The position numbers and the translations under genes are program-made. This document shows, one piece after another, positions 19,801-27,494 of a stretch of 64,000 nt of DNA. Each line of letters begins with the position of its first letter. The stretch's first letter is position 1. Origin of the DNA: Limnoglobus roseus (GTDB taxonomy: Bacteria; Planctomycetota; Planctomycetia; Gemmatales; Gemmataceae); NCBI RefSeq assembly GCF_008254045.1, contig NZ_CP042425.1:1426001-1490000 (forward strand), read 5' to 3'. The notes beneath the pieces are model-generated. The model saw only the letters and a program-made list of their open reading frames with translations, ran no database searches and was not told the origin of the DNA.

Positions 19801-20723
19801 GACCACCCGGCCTGTCCGTAGGCGTCCCGCATCGCCCGCAACTGTCCCTCGACGGCGGGAGCGAGCAGGTTGCCGACCATGTCGTTCGACAGGCCGGCCC
19901 CGGCGATGACGGCGTGAATCGTGTCGCCGACCGCGAGCGCGTCCGACAGGCGTTTCAGGACAAAAATGCCGGCCCCCTCGCCGACCACGAGGCCGTCGGC
20001 CGTCGCGTCGAACGGCGAACACCGGCCCGTCGGCGAGAGTGCCCGCAGTTGCGAGAAGCCCATCTGCGTGTACTGGCTGTCCGGCCGCGAACACCCGCCG
20101 GCGAGCATCACGTCGGCCCGCCGCGCGAGCAGTTCGTCCGCGGCGAGTTTGAGTGCGTACAGTGACGAGGCGCACGCGGCGTCGAGGGTGAAGGTGCCGC
20201 CGCCGAGGCCGAGTGTCTTCGCGAGAAGCCCTGCGGGCAGGCCGGCCGGGAAGCGGTTCAGCGGGTGCGTCGGCTCCTTCGGCGAAATCCCGAACGCGCT
20301 GCCGAGGTACTCGCGGGCGAGGTCGTTCGCCTTGTCGGTCGGCAGGCAGATGTTGCCGAGGACGACGCCGACCTTGCGGCGGTTCACGCCCTCGGTCTTC
20401 GCGCTCTTCCAGGCGCGGTTGCCCACGTCGAGCACGAGGTGGAACAGCGGGTCGAGTGCGGACAGCAGGTCGGCGGGGATGTCGAGGCCGGCGGTGTCGG
20501 CTTCGAACGGCGTGAGGTAGTAGCCGCGGGTGGAGTAGACCGCGTCCGGGTGCGGCACGCGCGAATCAAGGCAGGCGTCCGCCGGCACGAACCACCGCCC
20601 CGGCGGCACTTCCCGCGAGCAGTCGCGGGCGTTCAGGACGTTCTGCCAGAACAGGTCGAGGTCGGCCCCGCTACCAGGAAACCGGCCGGCCATTCCGACA
20701 ATTGCAACGCGATCCGCGGGCAT
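13806..20723 (-). CDS. pfaC: PUFA synthase subunit, PfaB/PfaC-type fusion: KS-CLF-AT-DH-DH
   Basis: 2305 aa from the ATG at 20723; the open frame extends upstream only through a palindrome. KS (1-450) has DAACASSLYAL (Cys about 182), HATGTPVGD and SVKSTVGH. The second KS-like domain (about 489-930) has TVCSEETSAGRAL, with Glu where the active Cys should be, so it is a chain-length-factor type. AT (about 990-1300) has YPGSGNQFAGMG and GQSLGESAG, as in PfaB. A Pro-rich linker (about 1360-1450) precedes two FabA-like double-hotdog units (about 1540-1910 and 1965-2290), with HFVDDKVMPG and HFYQDPVWPGS. The plan matches myxobacterial Pfa3 without its acyltransferase. An inserted palindrome encodes about residues 1927-1949. 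Confidence 0.92.
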   Translation of the reverse strand: MPADRVAIVGMAGRFPGSGADLDLFWQNVLNARDCSREVPPGRWFVPADACLDSRVPHPDAVYSTRGYYLTPFEADTAGLDIPADLLSALDPLFHLVLDVGNRAWKSAKTEGVNRRKVGVVLGNICLPTDKANDLAREYLGSAFGISPKEPTHPLNRFPAGLPAGLLAKTLGLGGGTFTLDAACASSLYALKLAADELLARRADVMLAGGCSRPDSQYTQMGFSQLRALSPTGRCSPFDATADGLVVGEGAGIFVLKRLSDALAVGDTIHAVIAGAGLSNDMVGNLLAPAVEGQLRAMRDAYGQAGWSPTEVDLIECHATGTPVGDAVEFESLHELWRSQPGWKPGQCVIGSVKSTVGHLLTGAGAAAAMKVVRAMAAGKLPPQANFEMPPESFEYETAPFRVLPFAEEWKRRGKTRKAAVSGFGFGGVNAHLLLEEWKGQIYAPRSGQASPRLEDSIPGTELLSKLRRMQARVKELTEGHPDDPEAAEVAVAVVGMAAHCGSLATLREFQEFVLGGTVSTSGTTTIPELHVPLDRFRIPPKELEELLPQQLLMLQTAAAALDDCHGKDDAPPDGDPRTGVFVGLGLDLNTTNFHIRWAAKQANPEYADFAGPPLNANRVMGALGSIAASRIARAFHFGGPSFTVCSEETSAGRALELAVRAVRAGELDRAVVGGVELTSDPRALAANDHMACDGAAAVVLKRLSAAQADGDRVYAVIRGVGSASGGSVSGTSPDAATYASSLMRACLDANADPAQIGYLETAEDAEERRALETLLEKTKRDVPLVVGSAKLQVGHAGFASPLVGFVKAALALYQNVLPPGGENAALPNAERPTTPRYWLHDRTAGPRRAAVGAVGVDGSSFHVVLDEHVPTVASPRIVTEQRQPLGSRQEAVFVVDGDTPAAIVDGLGRLFGWLPAQPRPIESLARDWFRRVAPDPRRKLAVTLVAKSLPELKEQIEYALRHVTARGDAVLPPPKSPALRDRVFFNPYPIGRGGKVAFVYPGSGNQFAGMGRDLAASWPSVLRKQHRENQRLRSQYAPQLFWGDAISDESTPRDFLFGQVTLGTLTSDLLQGCGVHPAAMVGQSLGESAGLFGLRVWTARDEMYRRIQTSTLFSTELGPPYDSARAFYGTTALLDWTVGLVTAAPDTVRAFLRPTLRAYLLIVTTPNECVIGGVRADVEKLALAIGQPFLPLDGVTLAHCEAGKPVEPAYRDLHTLPVIVPPGVKFYSGAWGREYKMTEDNAADSITAGLVGTIEFPNVVEAAYRDGVRTFLEMGPGASTSRMIDAILGDRPHLARSVCVPRQDAVSLVLRTLANLIAERVPVNLEAIYGGESACVDHLPADTGSRRTLTVPTAPPVRLPHPVEVDAEPEPQPEVKPVVAEIPPPPPPVEEAPQNVPVEEVLLPWEPPAEPVVPEYSAPLTQTPPPVVRPAVVPTAAVDVSPFLVAAAAMQQATADAHAMFLTLQQSLMQTSTAALMVQTQLEVGLSSSLGAGGYARDAGGVSSSVADTPHPPVGRGQGLPPSGVPRSLTFEQCTTFAVGKIGDVLGPTFAEIDAHPTRVRLPEGPLMLVDRVLRIDGEPRSMKSGRVVTDHTVRPDRWYLDSGRCPTSVTVEAGQADLFLSGFLGIDFITKGNAVYRLLDAVVSFHRGLPTVGERIEYDIHVDEFFNQADAWLFRFRFEGTVNGEPLLSMKDGVAGFFTQAALEAGQGIIHTKLDRQPAPGKRPDDWTDLVPQRRMAVDEEGVEALRRGDLVTAFGPDFAKLPLKSPMKLPGGMLRLVDRVADLDPVGGRFGLGFVRAEYDLRPKEWFIECHFVDDKVMPGTLMYECCLHTLRVLLMRMGWVGEDGQVVCEPVPEVNSRLKCRGQVLETTKLVTYEISVKEFGYGPAPFCIADALMYADGKPIVEITNLSLRMTGLTRDGLTALWNPERKRRGEEAVAHPVASAPGSTKTAIYDSAKIMAYSNGKPSEAFGEPYRVFDEGRVLARLPGPPFQFLDCITAVTGEPFVLKAGASCEAQYAVPPDAWYFSANRSPRMPFSVLLEIALQPCGWLAAYCGSALTSLNDLSFRNLGGKAKQYVAVTPDTGTLTTNVKMTQVSSSGGMIIQHYDMLVTNRGQKVYEGSTYFGFFSKESLVNQVGMPTAKVPYLTAEQTTRPEKLPHAPPFPDAMMRMVDVIEGYVPTGGCKGLGLIQGRIAVDPSFWFFKAHFYQDPVWPGSLGLESFLQLFKYVAFQKFGPPPAGGWQTVGLNREHSWVYRGQVVPTDQVVTVVLEVTAEDQAHRRLTADGFLIVDGRIIYQMTGFTLE
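14877..14944. repeat. Palindromic repeat inside the pfaC-like coding sequence
   Basis: Perfect 25-bp inverted repeat, arms 14877-14901 and 14920-14944, with an 18-bp loop. The arms start GGAACCCGGAGCGG on the left. It lies in frame in the linker between the two dehydratase units and codes for a basic stretch (NPERKRRGEEA) that looks unlike the rest of the protein. Structure and placement suggest a REP-like mobile palindrome that settled in an interdomain linker. Confidence 0.85.
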
Positions 20724-20744
20724 GGAGGAAGTCTCGATTGAGAA

Positions 20745-20821
20745 CGGCGAGCCGAGCGGCGTAAGCCGCCGGGTGAGTCTCCCTGACATTCACCCGACGG
20801 CTTACGCCGCTCGGCTCGCCG
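20745..20821. repeat. 32-bp imperfect inverted repeat between pfaA and pfaC
   Basis: Arms 20745-20776 and 20790-20821 pair at 31 of 32 positions around a 13-bp loop. Right-arm core: GGCTTACGCCGCTCGGCTC. It fills most of the 110-bp gap between the two large synthase genes. There is no T-tract, so it is not a normal terminator. It resembles REP-like palindromes; in the transcript it could stabilise or attenuate. Confidence 0.85.
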
Positions 20822-20833
20822 AAATCGTGTGAT

Positions 20834-23800
20834 TTACTGCCGCACCATCGGCCCCAGCTGGTTCCGGCGGAACGCCTGGTTCAGGCCGGGGTCGATGACG
20901 CACTCGTAGTCCTGGATTTGCGCCACCACCACGCCGTCGGCGTCGAGGAAGTCGATGTCCGCTCGCGCGAACGAGCCGTCGTCGCGGGTCACGCGAATGA
21001 CGATCCGCGTCGGGCCGGCCGGGAACCCACGGCGGTATTGCCGGTAGCGGCCCAGGAAGCACGGTAGCGAGCCGGCCCCGTGCTGCGTGTAGCTCCAGAG
21101 GATCATCATCTGGAAGCTCGTGTCCAGCACCAGCGGGTCGGCCACCCACGCACTGCGGAGCGGGTTGCGGAACCACTCGCTCGGCGGCGGCGACGGGTAG
21201 GCCGTGCCGATGAACGCCGTGTCGGTCACGCCCTCGACGGCCTCGATGCCGTGCATGTCCGGGCCGTGGAACAGGAAATACCGGTACACGTCCTCGATCG
21301 GGTGCGGGTACGGCTGCACGTCCGGCGGGCGGTCCACCGTCGGCGTCTTCGGCAGCGCGCTCGTCAGCACGACTTCAGCCTTCGAGTGGATCACCTCGCG
21401 GCCGTCCTTCCGCCGGCCGCGGAGTTCGACCGGCACCGTGAAGATCAGGTCGTTCTTCACCGCCCGCCCGGCCATCAGCCGGAGGTTACTCGCGGCGTTC
21501 TCCTCCACCATGACGCCGTGCGTGATGCGGAGGTCGTTGAACCCGTGGAACACGAGACCGGGGTTGCCGTGGAGGGCGGCATGGGCCAGCCATTCCATGT
21601 GGACCGCCATCGGCAGCACCGCCCGGCCGTCAAGGACGTGCGACCGCAGGATCGGGTGCGAGGCCACGTCCACGCTGCGCTCGAACGCCTGGGTGAAGTC
21701 GGCCGGAGCCGGCGGCGGGCCGGTCAACGGGGCCGGCGTCGAAGGGCCAGGCGGTTGGGTGCGGTTCGTCGCCACGACGCTTACGGACCCCGATCCGGCC
21801 GTGCGGGGCTTTGGCCCCAGCGCGATGACCTCGACCGACCGGCCGGCGGCGGCGAGTTCTTGCACCGCAAACGTGCCACCCTCCCTCAGTGGGATCATGC
21901 CGACGCCCTCGGCCTCGAACATCCTCCGCAGGCCGGGCGTCACCATGCCGCCGTCCCACGGGCCCCAGTTGATCGCCACCACGCGGGCGTTCGGCCGCTT
22001 GCGGGCCTCGGCCCCGGCGATCTTGTTCAGCACCTCGTTCGCGGCGGCGTAGGCCAACTGCCCGGACCGGCCCAGGCGGCCGGTGATGGAACTGAACAGC
22101 ACGACGGCCTTCAGCGGTTCGCCGCCGAGCAGGTCGAGCAGGTTCCGGATGCCCTCGACCTTCGTGTTGTAAACCGCGTCGAACTGCTCGGGCGTGAGTT
22201 GCTCGATCTTACGGTCGGCCAGCACGCCGGCCCCGTGGACGACGCCGGTGATGGTGCCGAACTTCACCTTCACTTGGTGGAGCAGGTCGGCGACGGCCCG
22301 GCCGTTCGAGACGTTCACGGCGAAGTACGCCGCCCGCGCCCCGGCCGCTTCGAGGCGGGCGAGGGTGGAACGGATCTCCCGCTGGGCGGTGAACTTCACG
22401 AACTGCTCGGCGATCGCCTTCGGCGTGGCGTCGGCCCCCAGGTGAGTCGCGATGGCCTGCTTGACGCTCATCTCGTCGGTCCGGCCGGCCAGCCACGCGG
22501 GCTCCGGGCCGACCGGCGACGGCGTGCGGCCGGTGAGGATCAGCGTCGGCTTGAACGCTTCCGCCAGTGCGACGGCGACCTCGGCGGTCACGCCCCGTGC
22601 GCCGCCGGTGACGAGGATCACGTCCGGCGGCCCGAAGACGATCGACTGCGACGTCGAGCGGCGGGTGGTGCGGGCCAGTTCCAGCGTGCAGCGGTGCGAC
22701 GGCGAAATTCCGACTTCGATCGGCCCGGACGCGAGGAGTTCTTCCACGACGCCGGCGGCGGCCAAGGTGGGCGAGTCCGTCGCGAAACTCGGCTGGAGGT
22801 CGATGGCCTTGCACGCCAGTTCCGGCCACTCCCAGCGGGCCGTTTTGATGATCCCCGCCAGCCCGCCGCTCACCGGGTCGGCCGAGGGTTGCAGGTTGGT
22901 CAGGCCGAAGGTGCCGTCGAGGCGGGCGACGCTGACGAGGATCGCCGACGCGGACTGGCGGACCGACGCCCGCAACCGCGGGCCGGCCGCTTGCAGCCAC
23001 TGCATGGCGAGGCGGTTGAGCGGCAAGTTCGCGGGCACCGTCGCCGGGGCGATCAGGACCAGGCCGGCCAGGTTGCCGCCGGGGTGGGCCGCCGTCGCGC
23101 TATTCCAGGGCAGAATCCGCGGCTGGAACTTCAGCGTCGCGAGTTGGGCGGCGACTTCGCGGACGAACGGTTCCTCGTCGGCGACCAGCCAGATTTCGCC
23201 CCCCTCGGCCAGCGGCACCGGGGCACGGCCGGAGGTCAGTTCGAAATCGACCACCTGCACGATGCTCCGCTCGACCGCCTCGGCGGCGGGCGGGCCGGTC
23301 CGCGACGGGGGGGGCAGCGGTTCCGCGGCGGAACCGCCGAGCGCCGAGTCAGTCATGGTGGCGATAATGCCCGGCACGCGCTCGGTCTTCGGCGCGGACA
23401 GTTCCGATCGCGGCACGCTGGAATCGAGGGCCTCGCCGGACTTCGAGATCACGGCGAGGGCGTGCGAGTCCTTCTCGCTCAACGGGATCGGCGGCGTGAT
23501 GGGGGCGACCAGTTCTTCCGGCCGCAGGGGAATCTTCTTCGTGGTCGGGCCGGCCGCCGTCGTGGGTTGCGGCTTCAGCACGGCGGGACTTCCGCCGCCG
23601 AGGAGGTCGGCGACGTCCTGGAGGGTGTGGAGTTGGCCGAGGTGCTCCGGCCGAACGGCCGCCGAACCGGGCAGCTTCTCCTGCAACGCCGACAGGATCT
23701 CCACCCGCTTGATCGAGTCGATCCCCAGGTCCCCGTCCAGCGTCATCCCCAACGACAGCATCTCCACCGGGTAACCCGTCTTCTCCGACACCACCCCCAA

Positions 23801-26800
23801 CAGCGTCGCCGCGAGGGCGTAGGCCGCCAGCGGGGCCGCGTCCACCGGCACGGCCATCGGCACGTCGAGTTCGCCGATGGGAACGGGCAGTGGCCGCGGG
23901 ATCGGCGTCGGCCGCGGCGTGTACACCGGGATCGACACCGGCGGCGGTTCAACGGGCGAGCTTCCGCCGCCGAGGAGGTCGGCGACGTCCTGGAGGGTGT
24001 GGAGTTGGCCGAGGTGCTCCGGCCGAACGGCCGCCGAACCGGGCAGCTTCTCCTGCAACGCCGACAGGATCTCCACCCGCTTGATCGAGTCGATCCCCAG
24101 GTCCCCGTCCAGCGTCATCCCCAACGACAGCATCTCCACCGGGTAACCCGTCTTCTCCGAAACGACTTCGAGAAGCGTCTTCGCCAACCCCGCGGACACC
24201 GTGGCGGCGCGGTCGCCGTTCGCCGACGGCTTCACGGCCACCGGCGGCGGGGGCAGCGGGGCGGGCGGAGGAAGAGGGGCCGGCGGAGGAGGAACGACGG
24301 CCACCGGAGCGGGGATCGGTCGCGGCGGGGGCGGCAGCACCGGTGTGGGTGCGATCGGCGGCAGCGGCGTCACGGCGGCCGGGGCGAAGGGTAGCGGGGC
24401 GATTCCGCCGGCCATCGCCTGCTGTTGCGCGACGAGGGCGGCCAGCGTTTGCTGCGCCTGCATCTGCGATTCGAGGAACTGCCGGTGGATGCGGGCGGTC
24501 TCTTCCTGCATCTTCTGCAAGGCCGCGAGCGTCAGTTGCACGGTCGAGAGCGGCGAAGGAGTCGGGTCGGGCATGGGGGCGATACCAGCAGTAGAAAAAG
24601 TCGCGGGCGGCAGCGGCGGGCGGGCCGGCCGTTTGGGTCGCGGGGAGACGTAATTCGCCCCGCTCAGGGGTACGGTCATGCCGGGCTTCGCCGGCTTCGC
24701 GGCCGGCCGGCAACGGCTGTCGGCCTCCCACGCGGCCAGGTTTACGGCGTGGCCACGGGCCGCCAGTTGGGCCAGAACGGCGGCCAAGTCTAGCACACCC
24801 GATTGCCGCCCGGCGGACCCGTCGAGCGCGAGGGCCAGAAATTCCTGCGCCGCCGGAATCCCGTCGGCCGACTCTTCCAGAATGAGGTTGACCAGCTTCG
24901 TTAGCACGTTGCCGGGGCCGACTTCCAGGAAGGTGCGAACGCCGAGGCGGGCCATAGCCCGGACCTGATCGACGAACGCCACCGGCTTCGCCAACTGTCG
25001 GCCGAGCAACTCGCGGGCTTCCGGGGCGTCGGCGGGGTACTCGCCGGCGGTCGTGTTGGCGAACACCGGCACGGCGGCCGGGCGGAACGGGATCGCGTCC
25101 AGGGCCGACCGGAACGGCTCGGCCGCGTCCGCGACGAGCGGGCTGTGGAACGCCGCCGCGACCGGCAGCCGGGCGGCGCGCATCCGCTTCGCTTGCAGAG
25201 CCGCCGCGAGTTTTTCGACCTCCGCCGTCGAACCCGAAAGTACCGTCTGCTTCGGGGCGTTCTTGTTGGCGACGACGACGTTCGCCCCGGTCTCGCGAAT
25301 CACGGCTTCGATGTCGGCCAGCGGGGCCAGCACCGCGATCATGCTCCCGGCGTCGCCGCTTTGGCCCTGCCTCGCCATCAACTCGCCGCGGAGGCGGGAG
25401 AGTTGGAAGAGTTCGGTCGCGTCGAACCGGCCGCCGGCCGCGAGGGCGGGCAGTTCGCCGTAACTGTGCCCGGCGAAGGCGTCGGCGTTCAGGCCGAACC
25501 GTTCGTGCAGTACCCGCCACGCCCCGAAGCTGACCGCCCCGATCGCCGGTTGGGCCACGTCGGTCGCGCGGAGGGAGTCGTCCTGTTTCGGCTTCGCATC
25601 CTTCGCGAACGAGGTCGGCGGGTAGACTTTCCCGGCCACGTCGGGCACGATCGCGAGCGTGTCGAGCACTTCGGGGAAGAGGCACGCAAGGTCGCGCAAC
25701 ATGCCGACGGCCTGCGACCCCTGACCGGGGAAGAGAACGGCGAGTTTACCCGCCGCCGGTCCGCGGCCGAAGTGGGCACCATCCGGCGTGTGCCATTCCT
25801 TCGCGATCGGGTGGTCGCCGAGGTTCTGTTTCGCCGCCGCCGTCAGCTTCGCCAGGTCGGTGCCATCGCGGGAGGCCACGAGGATCAGCCGACACTCGGC
25901 GTCGGCGCGGAAGCTCTGCCGGGACGCTTCTGCGGCTCGGGCGAAATCGGCCCACGCCGTCGGTACCTTCACGAGTTCGACGGCGAGTTCCTGCGGAGTC
26001 GCCGCACTCATCGCGTACAACTCGACGCGGCCGCTCCAGTCCACGGCCGTCTTCGCCGGCGTGTGTTCTTCGAGGACGGCGTGGAAGTTCGAGCCCCCGA
26101 AGCCGAAGGCGCTGACGCCGGCCCGTCGCGGGTGGTCGGCGCTCGACAGCCACGGCCGCATCTGCGCGTTCACGTAGAACGGCGAGTCGGCCGCGTTCAA
26201 CGGATCGACCGGCAGCGTCACCTTCAGCGTCGGCGGCAGCACCTTGTAATGGAGGGCGAGCGCCGCCTTGATGAGACTCGCGGCCCCGGCCGCCGACTTC
26301 GTGTGGCCGATCTGCGACTTCACCGAGCCGACGGCGCACCACGGCCGCTCGGCCCGCTTCGATTCGCGGCCAAACACCTCGGTGAACGCCGTCGCTTCCG
26401 TCGCGTCGCCGACCTTCGTGCCGGTGCCGTGGGCTTCGAGCAATTCGATCGTGTCCGGCGTCACGCCGGCCCGCGTGTAGGCGTCGTTCAGGCACCGCTT
26501 CTGGCCTTCCGCCGACGGCGCGTAGATGGCGTTCCCCTTGCCGTCGCTACTGCTGCCCATGCCCTTCAACACGGCGTACACCGTGTCGCCGTCGCGCTCG
26601 GCGTCGGCGAGCCGCTTCAGCACGACCATGCCCAGGCCTTCGCCGAGGATGGTGCCGTCGCCGTTGGCGTCGAACGGCTTCGAGTCGCCGGACTTCGACA
26701 GGGCCGGCGTCTTGCTAAAGCACATGAACATGAAGATGTCGTTGAACGTGTCGGCCCCGCCGGTGACGACGACGTCGGCCTTGCCCGTTTGCAGTTCGAG

Positions 26801-27466
26801 GGCCGCGAGGTGGACGGCGCTCAAGGAACTCGCGCACGCGGCGTCGACGACGCAGTTGGTGCCGTGCAGGTCGAGCTTGTTCGCGATGCGCCCGGCGACG
26901 ACGTTGCCGAGCAGGCCGGGAAAGCTGTTCTCCTGCCACGGCACGTAGGCTTCGCCGATGCGGTCCACCACGTCTTGCGCGATGTCGTCCGGCACGCCGG
27001 AGTCCTTGAGCGCCCGCCGCCAGTGCGGGTGGCCGAGGCGGGCGCCGAGCGGAATCACGAGTTCCAGCGTGCCGGTGACGCCGAGGATGACCGAGATTTT
27101 GGAGCGAAGAATCTTGGAATCGTCGGCGAGCACGCCGGCGTCGGTGAGGGCTTGTTTCGCCGCGACGAGGCCGAGGAGCTGCGTCGTGTCAGTGGCTTCG
27201 ATGTCCTTCGGCGGCAGGCCGAACTCCATCGGGTTGAAGTCGATCGTCGAGAGGAACCCGCCGCGCTTGGCGTAGGTCATGTCCGGCGCCTTCGGGTCGG
27301 CGTCGAAGTAGTCCTCCGGCTTCCAGTGCGTCGGCGGGATCGGCGTGATGCAGTCGTCGCCGTGCTTGACGTTCGCCCAGTACGCGCCGGGGCCGTCCGC
27401 CTTCGGGAACAGGCAGCCGAGGCCGACGATGGCGAGGGGGGCGGGGGTGTTGGTCGTATCGTTCAT
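20834..27466 (-). CDS. pfaA: PUFA synthase subunit PfaA: KS-MAT-ACP-ACP-KR-DH
   Basis: 2210 aa, a large iterative polyketide/fatty-acid synthase subunit. KS (8-430): VDAACASSLSAVHLAA with Cys near 207, LEAHGTGTKVGD and KSQIGHTKSAAGAAS. MAT (about 575-880): LFPGQGSQAVGM and GHSYGELPAL. A Pro/Ala-rich linker leads to two ACPs (about 1102-1168 and 1226-1292), each with the phosphopantetheine site GIDSIKR. KR (about 1613-1868): ILVTGGARGVTAEVAVAL and LFSSITGRLG. The C-terminal dehydratase-like hotdog (about 1915-2200) has HPILRSHVLDGRAVLPM. The ATG at 27466 directly precedes the KS; the open frame upstream (to 27544) overlaps the previous gene. Classical marine PfaA has five or more ACPs; this has two. 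Confidence 0.93.
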   Translation of the reverse strand: MNDTTNTPAPLAIVGLGCLFPKADGPGAYWANVKHGDDCITPIPPTHWKPEDYFDADPKAPDMTYAKRGGFLSTIDFNPMEFGLPPKDIEATDTTQLLGLVAAKQALTDAGVLADDSKILRSKISVILGVTGTLELVIPLGARLGHPHWRRALKDSGVPDDIAQDVVDRIGEAYVPWQENSFPGLLGNVVAGRIANKLDLHGTNCVVDAACASSLSAVHLAALELQTGKADVVVTGGADTFNDIFMFMCFSKTPALSKSGDSKPFDANGDGTILGEGLGMVVLKRLADAERDGDTVYAVLKGMGSSSDGKGNAIYAPSAEGQKRCLNDAYTRAGVTPDTIELLEAHGTGTKVGDATEATAFTEVFGRESKRAERPWCAVGSVKSQIGHTKSAAGAASLIKAALALHYKVLPPTLKVTLPVDPLNAADSPFYVNAQMRPWLSSADHPRRAGVSAFGFGGSNFHAVLEEHTPAKTAVDWSGRVELYAMSAATPQELAVELVKVPTAWADFARAAEASRQSFRADAECRLILVASRDGTDLAKLTAAAKQNLGDHPIAKEWHTPDGAHFGRGPAAGKLAVLFPGQGSQAVGMLRDLACLFPEVLDTLAIVPDVAGKVYPPTSFAKDAKPKQDDSLRATDVAQPAIGAVSFGAWRVLHERFGLNADAFAGHSYGELPALAAGGRFDATELFQLSRLRGELMARQGQSGDAGSMIAVLAPLADIEAVIRETGANVVVANKNAPKQTVLSGSTAEVEKLAAALQAKRMRAARLPVAAAFHSPLVADAAEPFRSALDAIPFRPAAVPVFANTTAGEYPADAPEARELLGRQLAKPVAFVDQVRAMARLGVRTFLEVGPGNVLTKLVNLILEESADGIPAAQEFLALALDGSAGRQSGVLDLAAVLAQLAARGHAVNLAAWEADSRCRPAAKPAKPGMTVPLSGANYVSPRPKRPARPPLPPATFSTAGIAPMPDPTPSPLSTVQLTLAALQKMQEETARIHRQFLESQMQAQQTLAALVAQQQAMAGGIAPLPFAPAAVTPLPPIAPTPVLPPPPRPIPAPVAVVPPPPAPLPPPAPLPPPPVAVKPSANGDRAATVSAGLAKTLLEVVSEKTGYPVEMLSLGMTLDGDLGIDSIKRVEILSALQEKLPGSAAVRPEHLGQLHTLQDVADLLGGGSSPVEPPPVSIPVYTPRPTPIPRPLPVPIGELDVPMAVPVDAAPLAAYALAATLLGVVSEKTGYPVEMLSLGMTLDGDLGIDSIKRVEILSALQEKLPGSAAVRPEHLGQLHTLQDVADLLGGGSPAVLKPQPTTAAGPTTKKIPLRPEELVAPITPPIPLSEKDSHALAVISKSGEALDSSVPRSELSAPKTERVPGIIATMTDSALGGSAAEPLPPPSRTGPPAAEAVERSIVQVVDFELTSGRAPVPLAEGGEIWLVADEEPFVREVAAQLATLKFQPRILPWNSATAAHPGGNLAGLVLIAPATVPANLPLNRLAMQWLQAAGPRLRASVRQSASAILVSVARLDGTFGLTNLQPSADPVSGGLAGIIKTARWEWPELACKAIDLQPSFATDSPTLAAAGVVEELLASGPIEVGISPSHRCTLELARTTRRSTSQSIVFGPPDVILVTGGARGVTAEVAVALAEAFKPTLILTGRTPSPVGPEPAWLAGRTDEMSVKQAIATHLGADATPKAIAEQFVKFTAQREIRSTLARLEAAGARAAYFAVNVSNGRAVADLLHQVKVKFGTITGVVHGAGVLADRKIEQLTPEQFDAVYNTKVEGIRNLLDLLGGEPLKAVVLFSSITGRLGRSGQLAYAAANEVLNKIAGAEARKRPNARVVAINWGPWDGGMVTPGLRRMFEAEGVGMIPLREGGTFAVQELAAAGRSVEVIALGPKPRTAGSGSVSVVATNRTQPPGPSTPAPLTGPPPAPADFTQAFERSVDVASHPILRSHVLDGRAVLPMAVHMEWLAHAALHGNPGLVFHGFNDLRITHGVMVEENAASNLRLMAGRAVKNDLIFTVPVELRGRRKDGREVIHSKAEVVLTSALPKTPTVDRPPDVQPYPHPIEDVYRYFLFHGPDMHGIEAVEGVTDTAFIGTAYPSPPPSEWFRNPLRSAWVADPLVLDTSFQMMILWSYTQHGAGSLPCFLGRYRQYRRGFPAGPTRIVIRVTRDDGSFARADIDFLDADGVVVAQIQDYECVIDPGLNQAFRRNQLGPMVRQ
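23589..24160. repeat. Identical 200-bp tandem repeat coding for the two ACPs
   Basis: Positions 23589-23788 and 23961-24160 read identically base for base, offset by 372 bp. Each copy codes for one ACP (GIDSIKR site). The 172 bp between them codes for a divergent Pro-rich linker. Identity over silent positions points to recent duplication or ongoing gene conversion. Such a repeat can also collapse in assembly, so the true copy number could be higher. Confidence 0.9.
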
Positions 27467-27494
27467 GGTCGAAATCGCAGTCCACTCCCGGCGG

